NCBI GenBank assembly: GCA_964035795.1
Contig: OZ038321.1
Coordinates: 4,035,863-4,099,862, forward strand
Direction of reading: 5' to 3'
Length of the DNA: 64,000 nucleotides
Source of the DNA: Pterobdella sp. o SKG-2022
Lineage: Eukaryota; Annelida; Clitellata; Hirudinida; Piscicolidae
The translations under genes were made by a program, and so were the position numbers. A model generated the notes under the pieces. The model did no database searches. It was given only the letters and a program-made list of their open reading frames with translations, and was not told the DNA's origin. Positions 20,216-31,475 of this stretch are shown here, one piece after another. Position 1 is the stretch's first letter. Each line of letters begins with the position of its first letter.

Positions 20216-21500
20216 TGGTGAAAGAATAAGGGACGGCCGAGTAAAAACAGAGTTACTGTCATAAAAGAAAGTTTAAAAAAAAATGGATTTTATTGCTCAG
20301 AATAGGCCAAAAACCTGTGCGCAAAACAGCGAAGAGAAAAAAATGCAATAAAAGCAAAAAATTACTAACTTTGATCAATGGAATACGAGAATATTGAACA
20401 AAAAACATTCAACCTTTCTTGTGGAATGAATACATATATATAGGACGTTCAGATATGATCTTTCAAAGACATCGTAATATTATTAAATTTTTATACGGCA
20501 CAATTTACAAAAGAGTTTGCTACAGAGGCTTTCAAATGATTGTGAGAAGTTATAGATGAAATTGTTCATGATTGATGGAAATTTTCAAAAGTTTGCGTAA
20601 ACTTTAAGAGAAGGGTATGAGCGCGAGAAAGGCGGGAAAAAATTCCACAGATGTGGATCATGGTAAAAAAAAAAACCGACTTATAAACAAGATTGAAAAA
20701 ATAGGTTGGTGAAGCAGAAGACCAGTGTGAAAATTTGAGTAGTTAATGGGTTTGCTTAAAAAACAAAAAATCAAAAAAAAGCACGTTTTTTAAGTTTGAG
20801 AATGCATGCAATGAGACAAAAAATATTTGTTTTGCAATTTTGGAAAAATGGTAGCTAGTGCAAACGATCAAGACAATTGCTGAAAGAGCTAAAGTTATCA
20901 ACTTGAAGTATAATTGTTGATATGTCCGATCATAAAATACTAGCAAAAAAGGCTTATTTGATAAAGCTATCAAAAATAATACATTTTCATTTTCAAATAA
21001 ATTTATTTGAAAAATTCTATTTTCGATGTGAAAGTTTTGAAAAATTAATTAGTTAAAATACATTAAGATTTTTCTAAAAAAATAAACTAACTTTTATTGC
21101 AACGTATTCCGTAGAATAACCATGACAGTATTTTAGGCAATCATTAATTGTTAAATTGCTTAGGAACCTTGTCATAACCCGCCAAGTATGAGCGTAACAC
21201 CCTACAAATTGATGTCCTTTTTGATGCACCAGGTTTGCTATAAAGTGTTTTTAAAGGTTTTTTTAATTAGTGTTTTTAGTTTTAAAAGGGTTTTCAGTGT
21301 TTTTAAGAAGTGATTTTTGTTGTCTTCGGCCATTATATGGCTTTTGACAAGTGAAACATAGTTGAAGTATCTTAAAAGTGTTTGTTGAGTTTTTATGGTG
21401 ATTCTTTTTGGGAAAAAATTTTCAAATAAAATAATTAACTGTAATTACTGAAGGAGTCACACAATTAATTTAAAGTTTTAAAAATAGAAAAAAACGTCAA
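20216..21500. other. AT-rich non-coding region
   Basis: About 1.3 kb with no supported gene. Many short A and T runs; a small hairpin (ACATTAC/GTAATGT) lies just to the right at 21582-21599 inside the neighbouring LINE copy. Confidence 0.5.
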
Positions 21501-22549
21501 TTTTATGGTCAATAACATTTCCGCAATCATTAATATTTTGTCCAAGACCGATTTATACACAATATGAATTAATGTACTAAAACATTACTTCGTAATGTGT
21601 TTATATTTAGTCAAGTCTGAAAAACCTTCGATTAATAAAAAACCCGAAAGAGAAAACCGAAGAACTTCAATAATTTCCTCTTCAGCGATTCAAACTTCTG
21701 TCCATTTCATCTTTCTGTTTTAAAATTAATTCTAATTTCTCGAATACTCCTTCTTCTTCAACAATATTATTTTCTCTATTTCCTTTAACTACTACAAATC
21801 TTTCGACTATCACATCTTCTTTGACTCATACATCTCATCTTCGTCGACCTGTTCATCTCCAACTAATTCTTCAACTTTTCATCTTCTTCAGCTACTCCAT
21901 TTTCTTTTATCCTATTTTTAACATCTATGACCACCTCTTCAACTTCATCTACAAACAACTTTTTTACTCCCAGCTTTCACAACCATTCAATCTCAGTTCA
22001 ATAAATGATTTTCTATCATCAATTTTAATACAACATATTTGAAAATTTCACTTTAATAGCAAAAAATTTTGTGTTTAAATAAAAACTATTCGGTGTTCAT
22101 AAAACTTATTTCACTACAATCATTCACACCAATCAATTTAACCACATCTTAGTTTATTTCTAGCTCACCTCAATCTACTCACAGCACTATTGTCAAGTCA
22201 AAAAACAAGCACAGCCTTTTACTTTTGTTTATAAATGAAATCTCACACTCCCTTCACCCAACATAAATCAAATCAAAGCATATACGAGTATGATTATAGT
22301 GGCATCAACTTGACGAGTTTCCAAACCACTAAACATTCTAAAAAACACTACATATTAATATATATTCTATTGGAGTTATTTCCACCACAAGTGAAATCCC
22401 AACTGAATTGTGCAAAATATTGATTTTGTCCATCAACTTTTCATAACAGACCTTCATATCTTTTTTTAAACATGTTTGCAAGTCTCTTGATGCCGTTGCT
22501 TGGGTAGATAATTCTAGTGGCTCGCCCAAAGATCACAAACTTTCTTTTT

Positions 22550-25200
22550 TTTTTCATCTGATTTTAGTTTCTGATAACCGTGACTGACAAGATTTAAATT
22601 AAAACGAATTCAAATCTGTCTTTTTCATTTCGGATTTATCTTTAAATAACAAACTTATTATTTATCAAAAAATCTTGAAAAAAAAATTATGCCAATCGAA
22701 AGATATGAGATATGGGACTTTCAATGTTCGAGGAATAGCAAAACCCTACGCAAAAACGCTTTTAGGTGAAGATTGCAAAAAAATAAAAATGGGACATTAT
22801 TGCTTTTCAAGAGACTAAAGCCGCTGAAAAAGAATGGACTTCAAGAAATGGCTACAAATACGTATAAAATGAGCACAAGCGATTACTTTACGGAATGGGT
22901 TTTGGTTTTAAAAAAAAGTTTTGGACATACTTGTCAAAGTTTGGTACATAAACGACAGCATATCAGCAGCTTTGCTGAGTCCATTTTGATAAAAAAAAAT
23001 CAAAAATGCTAGTTATTAATGTATACATGTCTACCATGCAAATCACAAAAGAAGATGAAAGATGTGAAAGAGACAAAACATATGAAGGGTTAAAATCATT
23101 GATTAAAAAAAAGTGAATTATCATGATCATGAGAGATTATATTAGCAAAATAGGAAATAATTGCACTGTAGAATGCATAGGAAGATTTTCAAGGGGGCTC
23201 AGAAATGTAAATGGGCAAGCAATGATTGAGTTAGCAATAGAAACTGGCATATATATGTTGATGAAGGGTAGTCAAAGAAAGTTTTTGAAGGACGTGAGAG
23301 CAATTGGGGGTGAGCTCCAACACAAACTATTGAAGGTGGTTTCACACGGAAGATGGATTAGGAAAATCAAACAAAGCCATGCCGTAAAAATATCTTGTCC
23401 AAAAGTATGGAAACTTTGGAACGATGAGGTGAAAGAAAAATTTTTTGAAAAAATTGAAGTTTTGTATTAAAAAAGCGATAAACGAAATGCATGGCTGAAA
23501 TATAAAACTTCTGCTCTAAAAGTTGCTGTAGAAATTTGTGGAGTGAGTAGAGGTAAGCCTCAGCACGGTGAAACTTGGTGGTGGAATCAGGATGTGTAGA
23601 AAGCCATCACAGAAAAAAAAAGAAGTTTTTGGAGGTGGAAACAACTTGCATTCGAGTAAAATAAATCCCGTTATGTTTCTGATAAAAAGAAAGCCAAGAG
23701 CTGTTGCTGAGGCAATGAAGAAAAAGGCGGTAAAAGAGATGGAAGAGATACGGAATGACAGAAATGTCGTATTCCGTAGAATAAGAAAGATGAAAAACAA
23801 AGCAAGTGACTTAGCAGGTAATAACTGCATTAGAGGCAAAAATGGGACCACTTTCTACGAACAAAGTGGAGAGAGCACTAGGGATCATGAAAAATGGCAA
23901 GGCCAGTGGACCAACTGGAATTGTCAAAGAGCACCTAGCTGCCTCTCCAGATGGGAAGCAAGTTATAATGCAAATAGCAAATGAAATCTTTGATGGAAAA
24001 AATATGCCTCATGACTGGAGGACGAGTAAAGTTGTTCCCATTTATAAGAAGAAAGGTAGCGTTATGGACTGTGCGAGCTATCGAAGTGTAAAGCTTTTAG
24101 AGCATGGTATGAAAGTGGTGGAAAGATTGTTGGAGAATAGGTTAAGAAGGTTAGTGAAAGTTGACCAAATGCAATTTGGTTTTATGCCTGGCAGAAGCAC
24201 AGTGGACGCTATTTATTTTTTAGGAGAATGCAGGAAAGCTACCTTGAAAAGAATAGGAGGCTTTTTATCTTTTTTGTTGATTTGGAAAAAGCTTTCGATC
24301 GGGTGCAAAGAAGAGTGATTGAATGGGCGCTGAGAAAAAAGTTGGTCTCCGGAAGGTTGGTTCAGGCAGTAATGTCGATGTACAAAAAAGCAAAACGCGG
24401 GTTCAGGTTGAAGGTGGACACTGAAAAATTTGATGTTGGTGTAAGTGTTAATCAAGGATCGGTTCTCTCACCGTTTTTGTTTTCAATAGTGCTCGACATG
24501 TTGTCTAAAGACGGGAGAAAAGGTGTTTTATATGAACTGCTTTATGCAGATGACTTGGTCTTGATGGCAGAGACTATTGAAGAACTAGAAGCAAAATTTA
24601 TTCGTTGGAAGGCAGCCTTTGAAGGGAAAGGATTGAAAATTAATCTTGGTAAAACAAAGGTCATGGAGAATGGCGGTGTTAGTGGGTTGTTGTCTTGGCT
24701 AATATTGATCCATCTAATGTGTGTGGAAAAAGGGCTAAGGTAAATTGTGTGAGGTGTAAGACATGTAAGAAGTGGGTTCATGCACGGTGTGCTAGGGTAA
24801 AGAGTGTCTTGTAAGATGAATGGAAATTTTGAATGCAGGGTTTGTATGAATGTTTCAAATAAAGTATGTAATATTGATTTAAATGTTTATTTGAGTGAGT
24901 TGGAGAGGGTGAATAATTATTGCTATCTAAGGGATAATATGAATGGTCGAGGAGGAAGTGAGCTAGCTGTTACATGCAGGAAACGGCTGAGCTGGAAGAC
25001 ATTCAACAGTATGTCTTCTATGTTATGGGGTATAATGATGCCATAGTTAAAAGTTGGTTGTAAAAAATTTTTGATTTAAAGTTGTGCGTTCAATGACACT
25101 GTAAGTTTTTGCATCATGTTTCTTCCAAGGAATTTGAATTCTTCAATGAAGTGTTGTCATATCTTGGAGTTCTATTAGTTTTCTGCTAATAACCTGACCT
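22550..25200 (+). mobile_element. LINE B (EEP-RT with PHD-like finger after the RT), nested in LINE A copy 3
   Basis: Begins in coding terms at MRYGTFNVRGIAKPYAKTLL (22700), a degraded EEP endonuclease (NVYMSTMQITKEDE near 23020, DYISKIGNNCTVECIGRF near 23130). RT blocks: ERALGIMKNGKASGPTGIVK (23870), SKVVPIYKKKGSVMDCASYR (24030-24085), QFGFMPGRSTVDAI, then after a frameshift IFFVDLEKAFDRVQRRVIEW, VNQGSVLSPFLFSI and LYADDLVLMAETIEELE (24535-24590), KGLKINLGKTKVM. After the RT comes a Cys/His finger, CGKRAKVNCVRCKTCKKWVH with ARC and, after two stops, FECRVC (24715-24850), and a C-terminal YLRDNMNGRGGSELAVTCRK. Stops and frameshifts throughout; the RT half is the best kept. Confidence 0.75.
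23842..24743 (+). pseudogene. LINE B reverse transcriptase (two overlapping frames)
   Basis: The first open stretch (to 24318) carries RT fingers through GRSTVDAIYFLGECRKA; the second (24228-24743) continues as FFVDLEKAFDRV, NQGSVLSPFLF and the catalytic YADD. A single +1/-1 shift around 24240 joins them, and few other lesions affect this part. The family's mechanism is target-primed reverse transcription; no independent host role is proposed. Confidence 0.7.
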
Positions 25201-26604
25201 AATTAATCCACCTCCATGAACCAGTTTTTTAAAATCAAACAATCCCCGTTCTGGATTAACTGACATGAATTTTTCCTAGGAACTTGAGATCTTTTTTAAT
25301 CTCTTTTCTCCATCTGCTGATCCTAGCGCTTTCGGTCCCTTGAGGCAGAGACCTGATGTACGAAACCCTTCTCCTTGTGAGTGGCTTATTCAAAATCCAA
25401 GAACCGTTCCCAACACTCTCAATAAGTTTAGGAATTTACATCTTTTAGCAGATTTCCTTTCCACTTCTGCGTTTACCCAACTAGATGTCTGAATTGCCAG
25501 ACTTCTGCTAATTTTAACATATAAGCCACAATTCTAGATAATGTGAGCACTGCGACAAAAACCATTCGTTTGACAACTGCCCTAAAACCTCCTCTTCTTT
25601 TTGTGAATTCTGCTTCAAACTATAGTGCTCTTGTCATAGCACGTCATCACATCCTTCTTTTGACTACTTTATAAGCAACAAGTGCGACTTATGATGGGAC
25701 ATACGGTTTGGCAATTGAAGCCTGTTTTATTCGTTCATCCTCAAAATCCATTTTCTTTTTATGAGTTTGGCTTTCCCAGTCTCCGTATCACTCACGAAAA
25801 ATCTATTCTTATCCTGGACGCGATTTCCTCTCACTTTTTTGATATCCTTGCGCTGATTGAAACTTGGATCCCATAAAATGCTGACAATGTCACAAAATAT
25901 GACATTGTATTTCCGGTTTACCATGCTTTCATTGTTTTAATTAAAAGCTTGGTGGCGGCATTTACTTGATTTTTTTCAACTCCATTGAACTGATATTTGT
26001 AAAAACTAAAACACACCTTTCTTTTGAAACACTTACTGCTCAAATATCTTTCCCAACACAGTCTCAGACCGTTTCTGTTATTTATCGTCCTCCAAACCTC
26101 AATAATTTTATCCGTGATTTCACAGCTCATCTTCATTCTTTTAAAAATTTAATAGTTTCAGATTTTAATTGCCCTAACTGCCGCGATCTTGATACACAGT
26201 TCGCTTCAACATATTGACGTTCCAACTCACTGGCTTGGCAATACTTCTGTTCTTATTACATCGATTTCTTTTTTTTATCCTACCTCAGACCTTATTAGTG
26301 AGATTTTCAAATCTGATTAGTTTCTTTTAAATTGCTGTCTTAACCTCGTACGGCCGAACCTTTCCCGTCATCGTGTCACTTCTCGGTCTTTGAAGAAACT
26401 CTATTTTACCTGCTTTGGAAGAGATCTCAACTTCACGAGCGATTTACTCACTAACTTTCTAAGTTTTTCCGGTCGATGCTATTTTTAGTTCCATGGACCA
26501 ATTAATTCTTTCTCTAATGGACTCTCACATGCTTCTTTACGCACTCATTTTTTTGCTCAAATTAACAGTAAAAAAAAAAGAAAAATTTAGAAGAATAAAA
26601 ATAC

Positions 26605-26734
26605 TTTTATAAACACTGTACAATTTGTATCCTCCACACGGGTTTTGATCACCGGGGCAGACTGCATAGCATCTCCTTAAACGTACCGCTTTATTTGTAT
26701 CAACTTCATTGGAACAGTAGCAACGGTTCGGGAT
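26605..26734 (-). CDS. WSC-domain exon of a host extracellular protein
   Basis: A 130-nt exon between AACAACAG|ATC and AAAA|GTATTT. It reads IPNRCYCSNEVDTNK then VRLRRCYAVCPGDQNPCGGY and ends KLYSVYK one base into the next codon (phase 1 out). The pattern CxC...C...CPGxxxxCGG...SVY is the C-terminal half of a WSC domain, a Cys-rich module found in secreted and cell-surface proteins with suspected carbohydrate binding. No matching N-terminal WSC exon was recognised. The polypyrimidine tract before the acceptor is A-rich, which lowers confidence in that boundary. It lies directly right of the LINE A copy and on the same strand as the FTP and EGF exons, so it may belong to the same or a sister gene. 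Confidence 0.55.
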
Positions 26735-27200
26735 CTGTTGTTTTTTTTCTATATTTTTTATTTTTTTAATGTTTATTATCATTTCATTTAAATTTCATTT
26801 TCGTTATTTATTTTTCCATAACTTCTATTAATAATTCATCCAGTTGATTTTTTTTGGTTTTCATTATATAATATTCAGTATCCACCTTTAACTATTCACC
26901 AAAGAACCCATAAGTTATATATAACCCAAATTTCAATATTTAACAAATAATATCCTATATCGTTTTACTGTTAGCATCTGGCGAAAGCGGTTGTTTTATA
27001 AACTTTGAACGATTAATTCTGTTTTTGGCTAGAATTACGGGTTGTTTCTTTTCTTATTTTATATTTATGCAATAAGTTAAAACTATTGAGTCATTTTCTG
27101 GTAGATTTTGCATCATTAAGCAAGCAATATTTGTAGCGAGATAGTACATAGTGAATTACTATATTTTAGATTAGGAAAATTTAATTAGGTCAAATTAATA
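26735..27200. other. AT-rich spacer
   Basis: Between the WSC exon and the RTE element; nothing recognised beyond short repeats. Confidence 0.45.
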
Positions 27201-27211
27201 TAATTTAATTT

Positions 27212-28678
27212 ATGATGAATTACTCTAGAGGATTTTTGCTAAGTCTTTCTAATAATAAAGAGATTTCTTCTAGACAAGTATGTAGAAGAATCTTTCATCT
27301 CAAATTAAAAAAGACTGAAGCATTCCAAAAAACAGAATTGCAAGAAAATAGAGGAAGGCAACGGAAAACCACCTCTGAAAACAAGAACAAATTCCAGGAT
27401 ACCAAGTCAGATGAAGAAAATAGGGTATTTCTGCAAAAGATGCATGAAGGGGAGCTGAAAATAGCTATATGGAATATTAGAAGCTTAATAAACCCAGAAT
27501 GCCTAGGGTGTGTAAAAAATGAAATGAGAAGGCATAATATCAGCCTGATGGGTCTCACAGAGATAAGATGGAAAGGACGAGGTGATATTGAAGAGGATAG
27601 ATTTAGGATTTTATATTCAAGAAGTGAAGAGAGTAAACGAGGAGTAAGTTTATTGTTGTGTAAGAAGGCTGCAAAAGCAGTGAAAGAAGTGGAGTGTATA
27701 AGTGATAGGATGATGGTGAGGTTGAGAGCAGATCCAATAGATCTCAATGTAGTGGTAGTTTATATGCCAACTTCAGCTCATGATGATGAAGAGGTGGAAA
27801 GGATCTATGAACAGATAGAAGACAAGATAAAAGGGTTACCAAACAGAAAGTACACCATAATCTAGGGAGACATGAATGCAGTGGTGGGACAAAAGAGTGA
27901 TTGTATGGTGGTAGGTGGTCATGGCTTAAAAACCAGAAATGAGAAAGGCAGGCTTTTGATTGAATTCTGTCAAAGAAATAAGCTTTGCATCATGAATACC
28001 TGGTTCAAACAACCAAAACGGCAAATATACACGTGGAAGGCTTCTGGAGACTGTAACAGGTATCAGATGAATTACATTTTTGTACAAAACCGTTACAAAA
28101 ACAGCGTAAAAAATGTCCATGCTTATCCTGGAGCTGATGCAAATTCTGATCTCAACATGGTTATGATAAAAGTGCGTTTACGTTTGAAAAGACCACACCG
28201 AACAAAACAGCGAGTTTTGTGGGATAAAGAAGCTCTGAAAAACTGTGAAACAGTGGAGAGCTTCAATAAAGAAATAAACAATGCACTGGCTAAGAAATGT
28301 AATCAAATAAACGATGTGGAAAGTCAATGGTTGCGTTTAAAAGAAGGAATGATGCAAGAGGCAATAAAAACGGTTGGAAAGAGAAAGGAAAAATTTCAAA
28401 AGAAACCGTGGGTGACAGAAGAAATGATAGAGAAGCTGCGAGAAAGAAGGTGGTGGAAGGGAATAGCAACTGAAGAAGGAAGACGTATGTACAGTAGAAT
28501 GAACAACACGCTCAGAAGAGAAACAGATAAAGCGAAAAAGAAGTGGTTCAAGGATCGATGTTCGGAAAATGAAGAACTGGAAAAGAAAGGCCAACTAGAT
28601 CTCATGTACCACAAAGTTGAAGCTCTACTTTTACCAGCAAAAACATGGAAAAAAACAGATGGTTGCTATTCTGGATGA
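27212..28678 (+). pseudogene. RTE endonuclease and linker ORF with one in-frame stop
   Basis: A single frame of about 488 codons with one nonsense codon just before GDMNA. Residues 1-80 are a basic N-terminal extension; about 85-330 are the EEP nuclease with its WNIRSL, TEIRWKGRG and GDMNA blocks; the SDH-like end is degenerate (GADANSDLNMVMIKVRLRLK). The remainder is a charged linker (EEGRRMYSRMNNTLRRETDK). The low lesion count makes it one of the youngest coding sequences here. It should cut target DNA in a live element; this copy lacks an intact RT continuation. Confidence 0.75.
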
Positions 28679-30290
28679 AAACGGGGATTTGCTAACAGAA
28701 CCGGAAGCAATAAAGCATAGATGGAAAGCTTATATTAAACGTCTTTAAAACGCTCAAAACAAACCGGTTAGTTTAGAACTGAAAGATGGATCACGTGTAG
28801 ATGGAGATGCTTTGGGACCCGGGTTGATTACCAGTGAAATAAAAGTGGCAATGAGAAGGTTGGGTAGGAAGAAAGCAGAGGGATGTGATAGCATACCTGC
28901 AGAATTTCTACACGCTTTACGTGGTGAACCATTTATTTATGAAAATTTATGAACAGAGAGTATGGCCATCAGATTTCAAAAAAAATGTATTAGTGCCTCT
29001 GGAAAAGAAAAGAAATGCCACGAGATGTGAAGATTTCAAAACTATCAGTCTAATACCTCATGCCGCGAAAGTGGTATTGAGGATAATAAAAAGAAGACTG
29101 GAAACAAAGGCGGAAGAATTTTTAGGAATCGATTAGTTTGGATTCCGTAAGGAGAGAGGCACGAGGGAAGCTATTGGAGTGATGAGGTGCCTAGTGGAGC
29201 GCAGAATCAAATTCAATAAGGATCTATATGTGTGCTTCGTAGATTATGAGAAAGCATTTGATCGTGTTGACTGGAAGAAACTAATGATGATATTGGAAGA
29301 AATAGGGGTTGATTGGAGAGATAGGCGGCTGATTGCAGAACTTTATATGGAACAGACCGCAGTGGTGAAAATTAATTAAGTAACTGAGCCTTGCTTAATA
29401 GGAAGAGGCGTAAGACAAGGATGTCACATCTCATCTGTGCTGTTCAACACTTACGCAGAAGCAATGTGAAAGAAGCTCTGCACTTACTGGAGGTGGGGGT
29501 CAAAGTAGGGAGAGTACTGATCAAAGCAGTAAGGTTCACAGATGACCAAGCCATGGTAGCTGGAACAGAGAAAGGACTACAGACTATCATGGAAAAAACG
29601 AACAGAGTGGTTGAAAGCTATGGAATAAAAATAAATAGCCAAAAAACCAAAACCATGAAGTTTGGAAGAAAACCTGGCATGGTCAGTATAATCCTTGACG
29701 GAGTCGCACTTGAGCAAGTTAAAGACTTAAAGTACCTGGGAAGCTTTTTTTCGGAAAATAGTTATACCGAAAAAACACTAGGGTACGGATTGGAATAGCT
29801 AAAAATGTATTTGCTCACCTTAAACCAATCCTTACAGGTGGGCTCAGACAAGCGACCAAGAAAAAGCTGGTCAAGACCCTGGTGTGGAGTGTGGCTAAGT
29901 ATGCAGCAGAAACGTGGAGGCAGACAAAAAAAGATTGGAAGCTATGGAAATGTGGGTTTGGAGGAAAATGGAGAAAGTGAAGTGGACCGACAAGCTGACC
30001 AATGAAGAAGTCTTAAACCGGGTTAATGAAAGCAGAGAGTTGATGGCGCATATGAAAAGAAAAAAATCCAGATGAATAGACCATATTCTGCGTTACGAAA
30101 GTTTGCTGAAAATCGCCTTAGAAGGACGGATGGTAGGAAAACGACCAAGAGAAAGAATGAGGAGAAAAATGCTGGATGACATGATGAAAGAGGGTTTTGG
30201 GGCCCTAAAAAGAAAGGCCGAAAATAGAAGAAGATGGAAGAACCTGATTTGAGGAACCTGCCAATGGCAGAAAACTGATTGATTGATTGA
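27212..30290 (+). mobile_element. RTE-type LINE, nearly readable
   Basis: The first open stretch (27212-28678) is interrupted only by TAG at 27863-27865 and codes for an EEP endonuclease: LKIAIWNIRSLINPECLGCV, NISLMGLTEIRWKGRGDIEE, GVSLLLCKKAAKAVKEVECI, VYMPTSAHDDEEVERIYEQI, GDMNAVVGQK, then TWFKQPKRQIYTWKASGDCN. A frameshift near 28650 leads to RT: GCDSIPAEF-like remnant, KTISLIPHAAKVVLRIIKRR, FGFRKERGTREAIGVMRCLV, YVCFVDYEKAFDRVDWKKLM, GRGVRQGCHISSVLFNTYA and RFTDDQAMVAGTEKGLQ (palm FTDD at 29534-29545). The C-terminal HILRYESLLKIALEGRMVGK is typical of RTE. The end is CTGATTGATTGATTGAT, a (TGAT)n tail as found on RTE elements. Similar proteins are often labelled 'craniofacial development protein 2-like' in databases. 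Confidence 0.85.
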
Positions 30291-30690
30291 TCCTTTATCT
30301 CAATTTAAATACTCACCAAATAAACTGCCATTATGAAATTCAATATTTTTGTACAACATTCCTTCTTTACAACAAGTATTCACTGAATATAAACAGTACA
30401 ATCAAAGTTTGTGTTTGTTATTTTTCACAAAAAAAATAGCTCAATAAAATTCATCATTCTCCAAACATGAGAAAAGTGTAGCACTTCTCACATTCAAATG
30501 CATTCATTCAAATACCAACTTAACAAAATATTCTATTAAAACCTATCATTAATATTAATCATTTCACAAGCGAACAGAACTTTTCAATTCTTTTGTATAA
30601 GAAAAGCCTTTGCTTATATTTTTGAACAAAAATTTGTTTTTATATATATTTTTATCAAACCGCTCAAAAAAGTCTCGACGGAGAGCATAT
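30291..30690. other. AT-rich spacer
   Basis: No gene recognised. About 30445-30520 shows weak resemblance to 35078-35210 (AAAGTGTAG and TTCTCACATTC-type blocks), which could be an old repeat. Confidence 0.4.
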
Positions 30691-31230
30691 TTTCAGCCAA
30701 TGGTCTCTTTATAAACAAATTGATGGAGTGACAATGGGAGGTCCTTGATCCGTCGTCTTTTCAGAATGCGTCTTCAATGATATGGAAGAAAAATTGGTGC
30801 TTCCTTCTTCTCCAGCAATATACATCAGATACGTAGATGATAGATATGTGAGAATGAAAAAAAATGAGAAAATGATCTTTTTGAAGGTCTCAACAAATTT
30901 CATTCAAACATCAAGTTAACTGTTGAAGTTTCTAGATTCTCATATATTGAAAAACAAAAATGGCACCGTTACTTTCCAGGTAGCAGAGAAATCAAATAAA
31001 CTTCCATTTCATTTTTCCTTTTCAATATAAGAAAAATACCATATTGGGAAAACTACATAAGACTAAAATAAGAGGTTCCAATCTCAATTATGAAGTAAGT
31101 GAAATATTTAAAAAATTTATTAGAGCTGCTTATAGAAGTTTATTTCAAATCAACTAATTGGATTCCTATTAAGCTGCCTTTCTGTCTCAAAAACAAAAAA
31201 ATATTAAGTACCTAAACTATTGTGGACACT
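30691..31230 (+). mobile_element. Penelope-like element RT fragment
   Basis: Reads SLYKQIDGVTMGGP, a stop, then VFNDMEEKLVLPSSPAIYIR followed by YVDDRYVRMKKNE (catalytic YVDD near 30830). Shifted frames continue LFEGLNKFHSNIKLTVE, FLDSHILKNKNGTVTFQVAE, KSNKLPFHFSF and KTKIRGSNLNYEVSEIFKKF. The order IDGVAMGxP...YVDD...FLD.I...NG...T.V..K is that of Penelope RTs, which differ from LINE RTs by this short, compact palm. The GIY-YIG endonuclease was not seen, and both ends are truncated. Confidence 0.75.
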
Positions 31231-31475
31231 ATTGAAGAATTCTATTTCAATATTTTAGAATTTTGCTTTCATTTTTCTCGTCAAGCGTTATAGAATTAAT
31301 ATTAAATGATGTTACCATGACAGTTAACAATGTCTTCAAGTTTGTATACTTGATAATGTGAGTTCAAATTACAAAAAGCTAATTATTATTAAGTGTTTGA
31401 TTCAAATCGTTGAACCCAAAGTACTTATCTACTTTCTGGATTAAGTAATTATCAACTTAATCCACAAGCCTTTCG
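31231..31475. other. AT-rich spacer
   Basis: Nothing recognised between the Penelope fragment and the next LINE. Confidence 0.4.

Larger units (their letters stand above)
21503..26560 (+). mobile_element. LINE A copy 3, split by a nested LINE; no RT present
   Basis: The left part (to about 22548) starts with an ORF1 N-terminus MVNNISAIINILSKTD, runs through Ser/Thr-rich sequence and stops at the equivalent of position 61680 in copy 4. The right part resumes at about 25205 (CCACCTCCATGAACCAG) and contains the knuckle region (EHC-like, CEFCFKL near 25600), then the EEP start LILDAISSHFFDILALIETW (about 25800-25870), VTKYDIVFP, AQISFPTQSQTVSVIYRPPN and DFNCPNCRDLDT (26160-26190). It ends near 26560 before any RT block. 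The insert between the halves is a different LINE. Confidence 0.7.
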
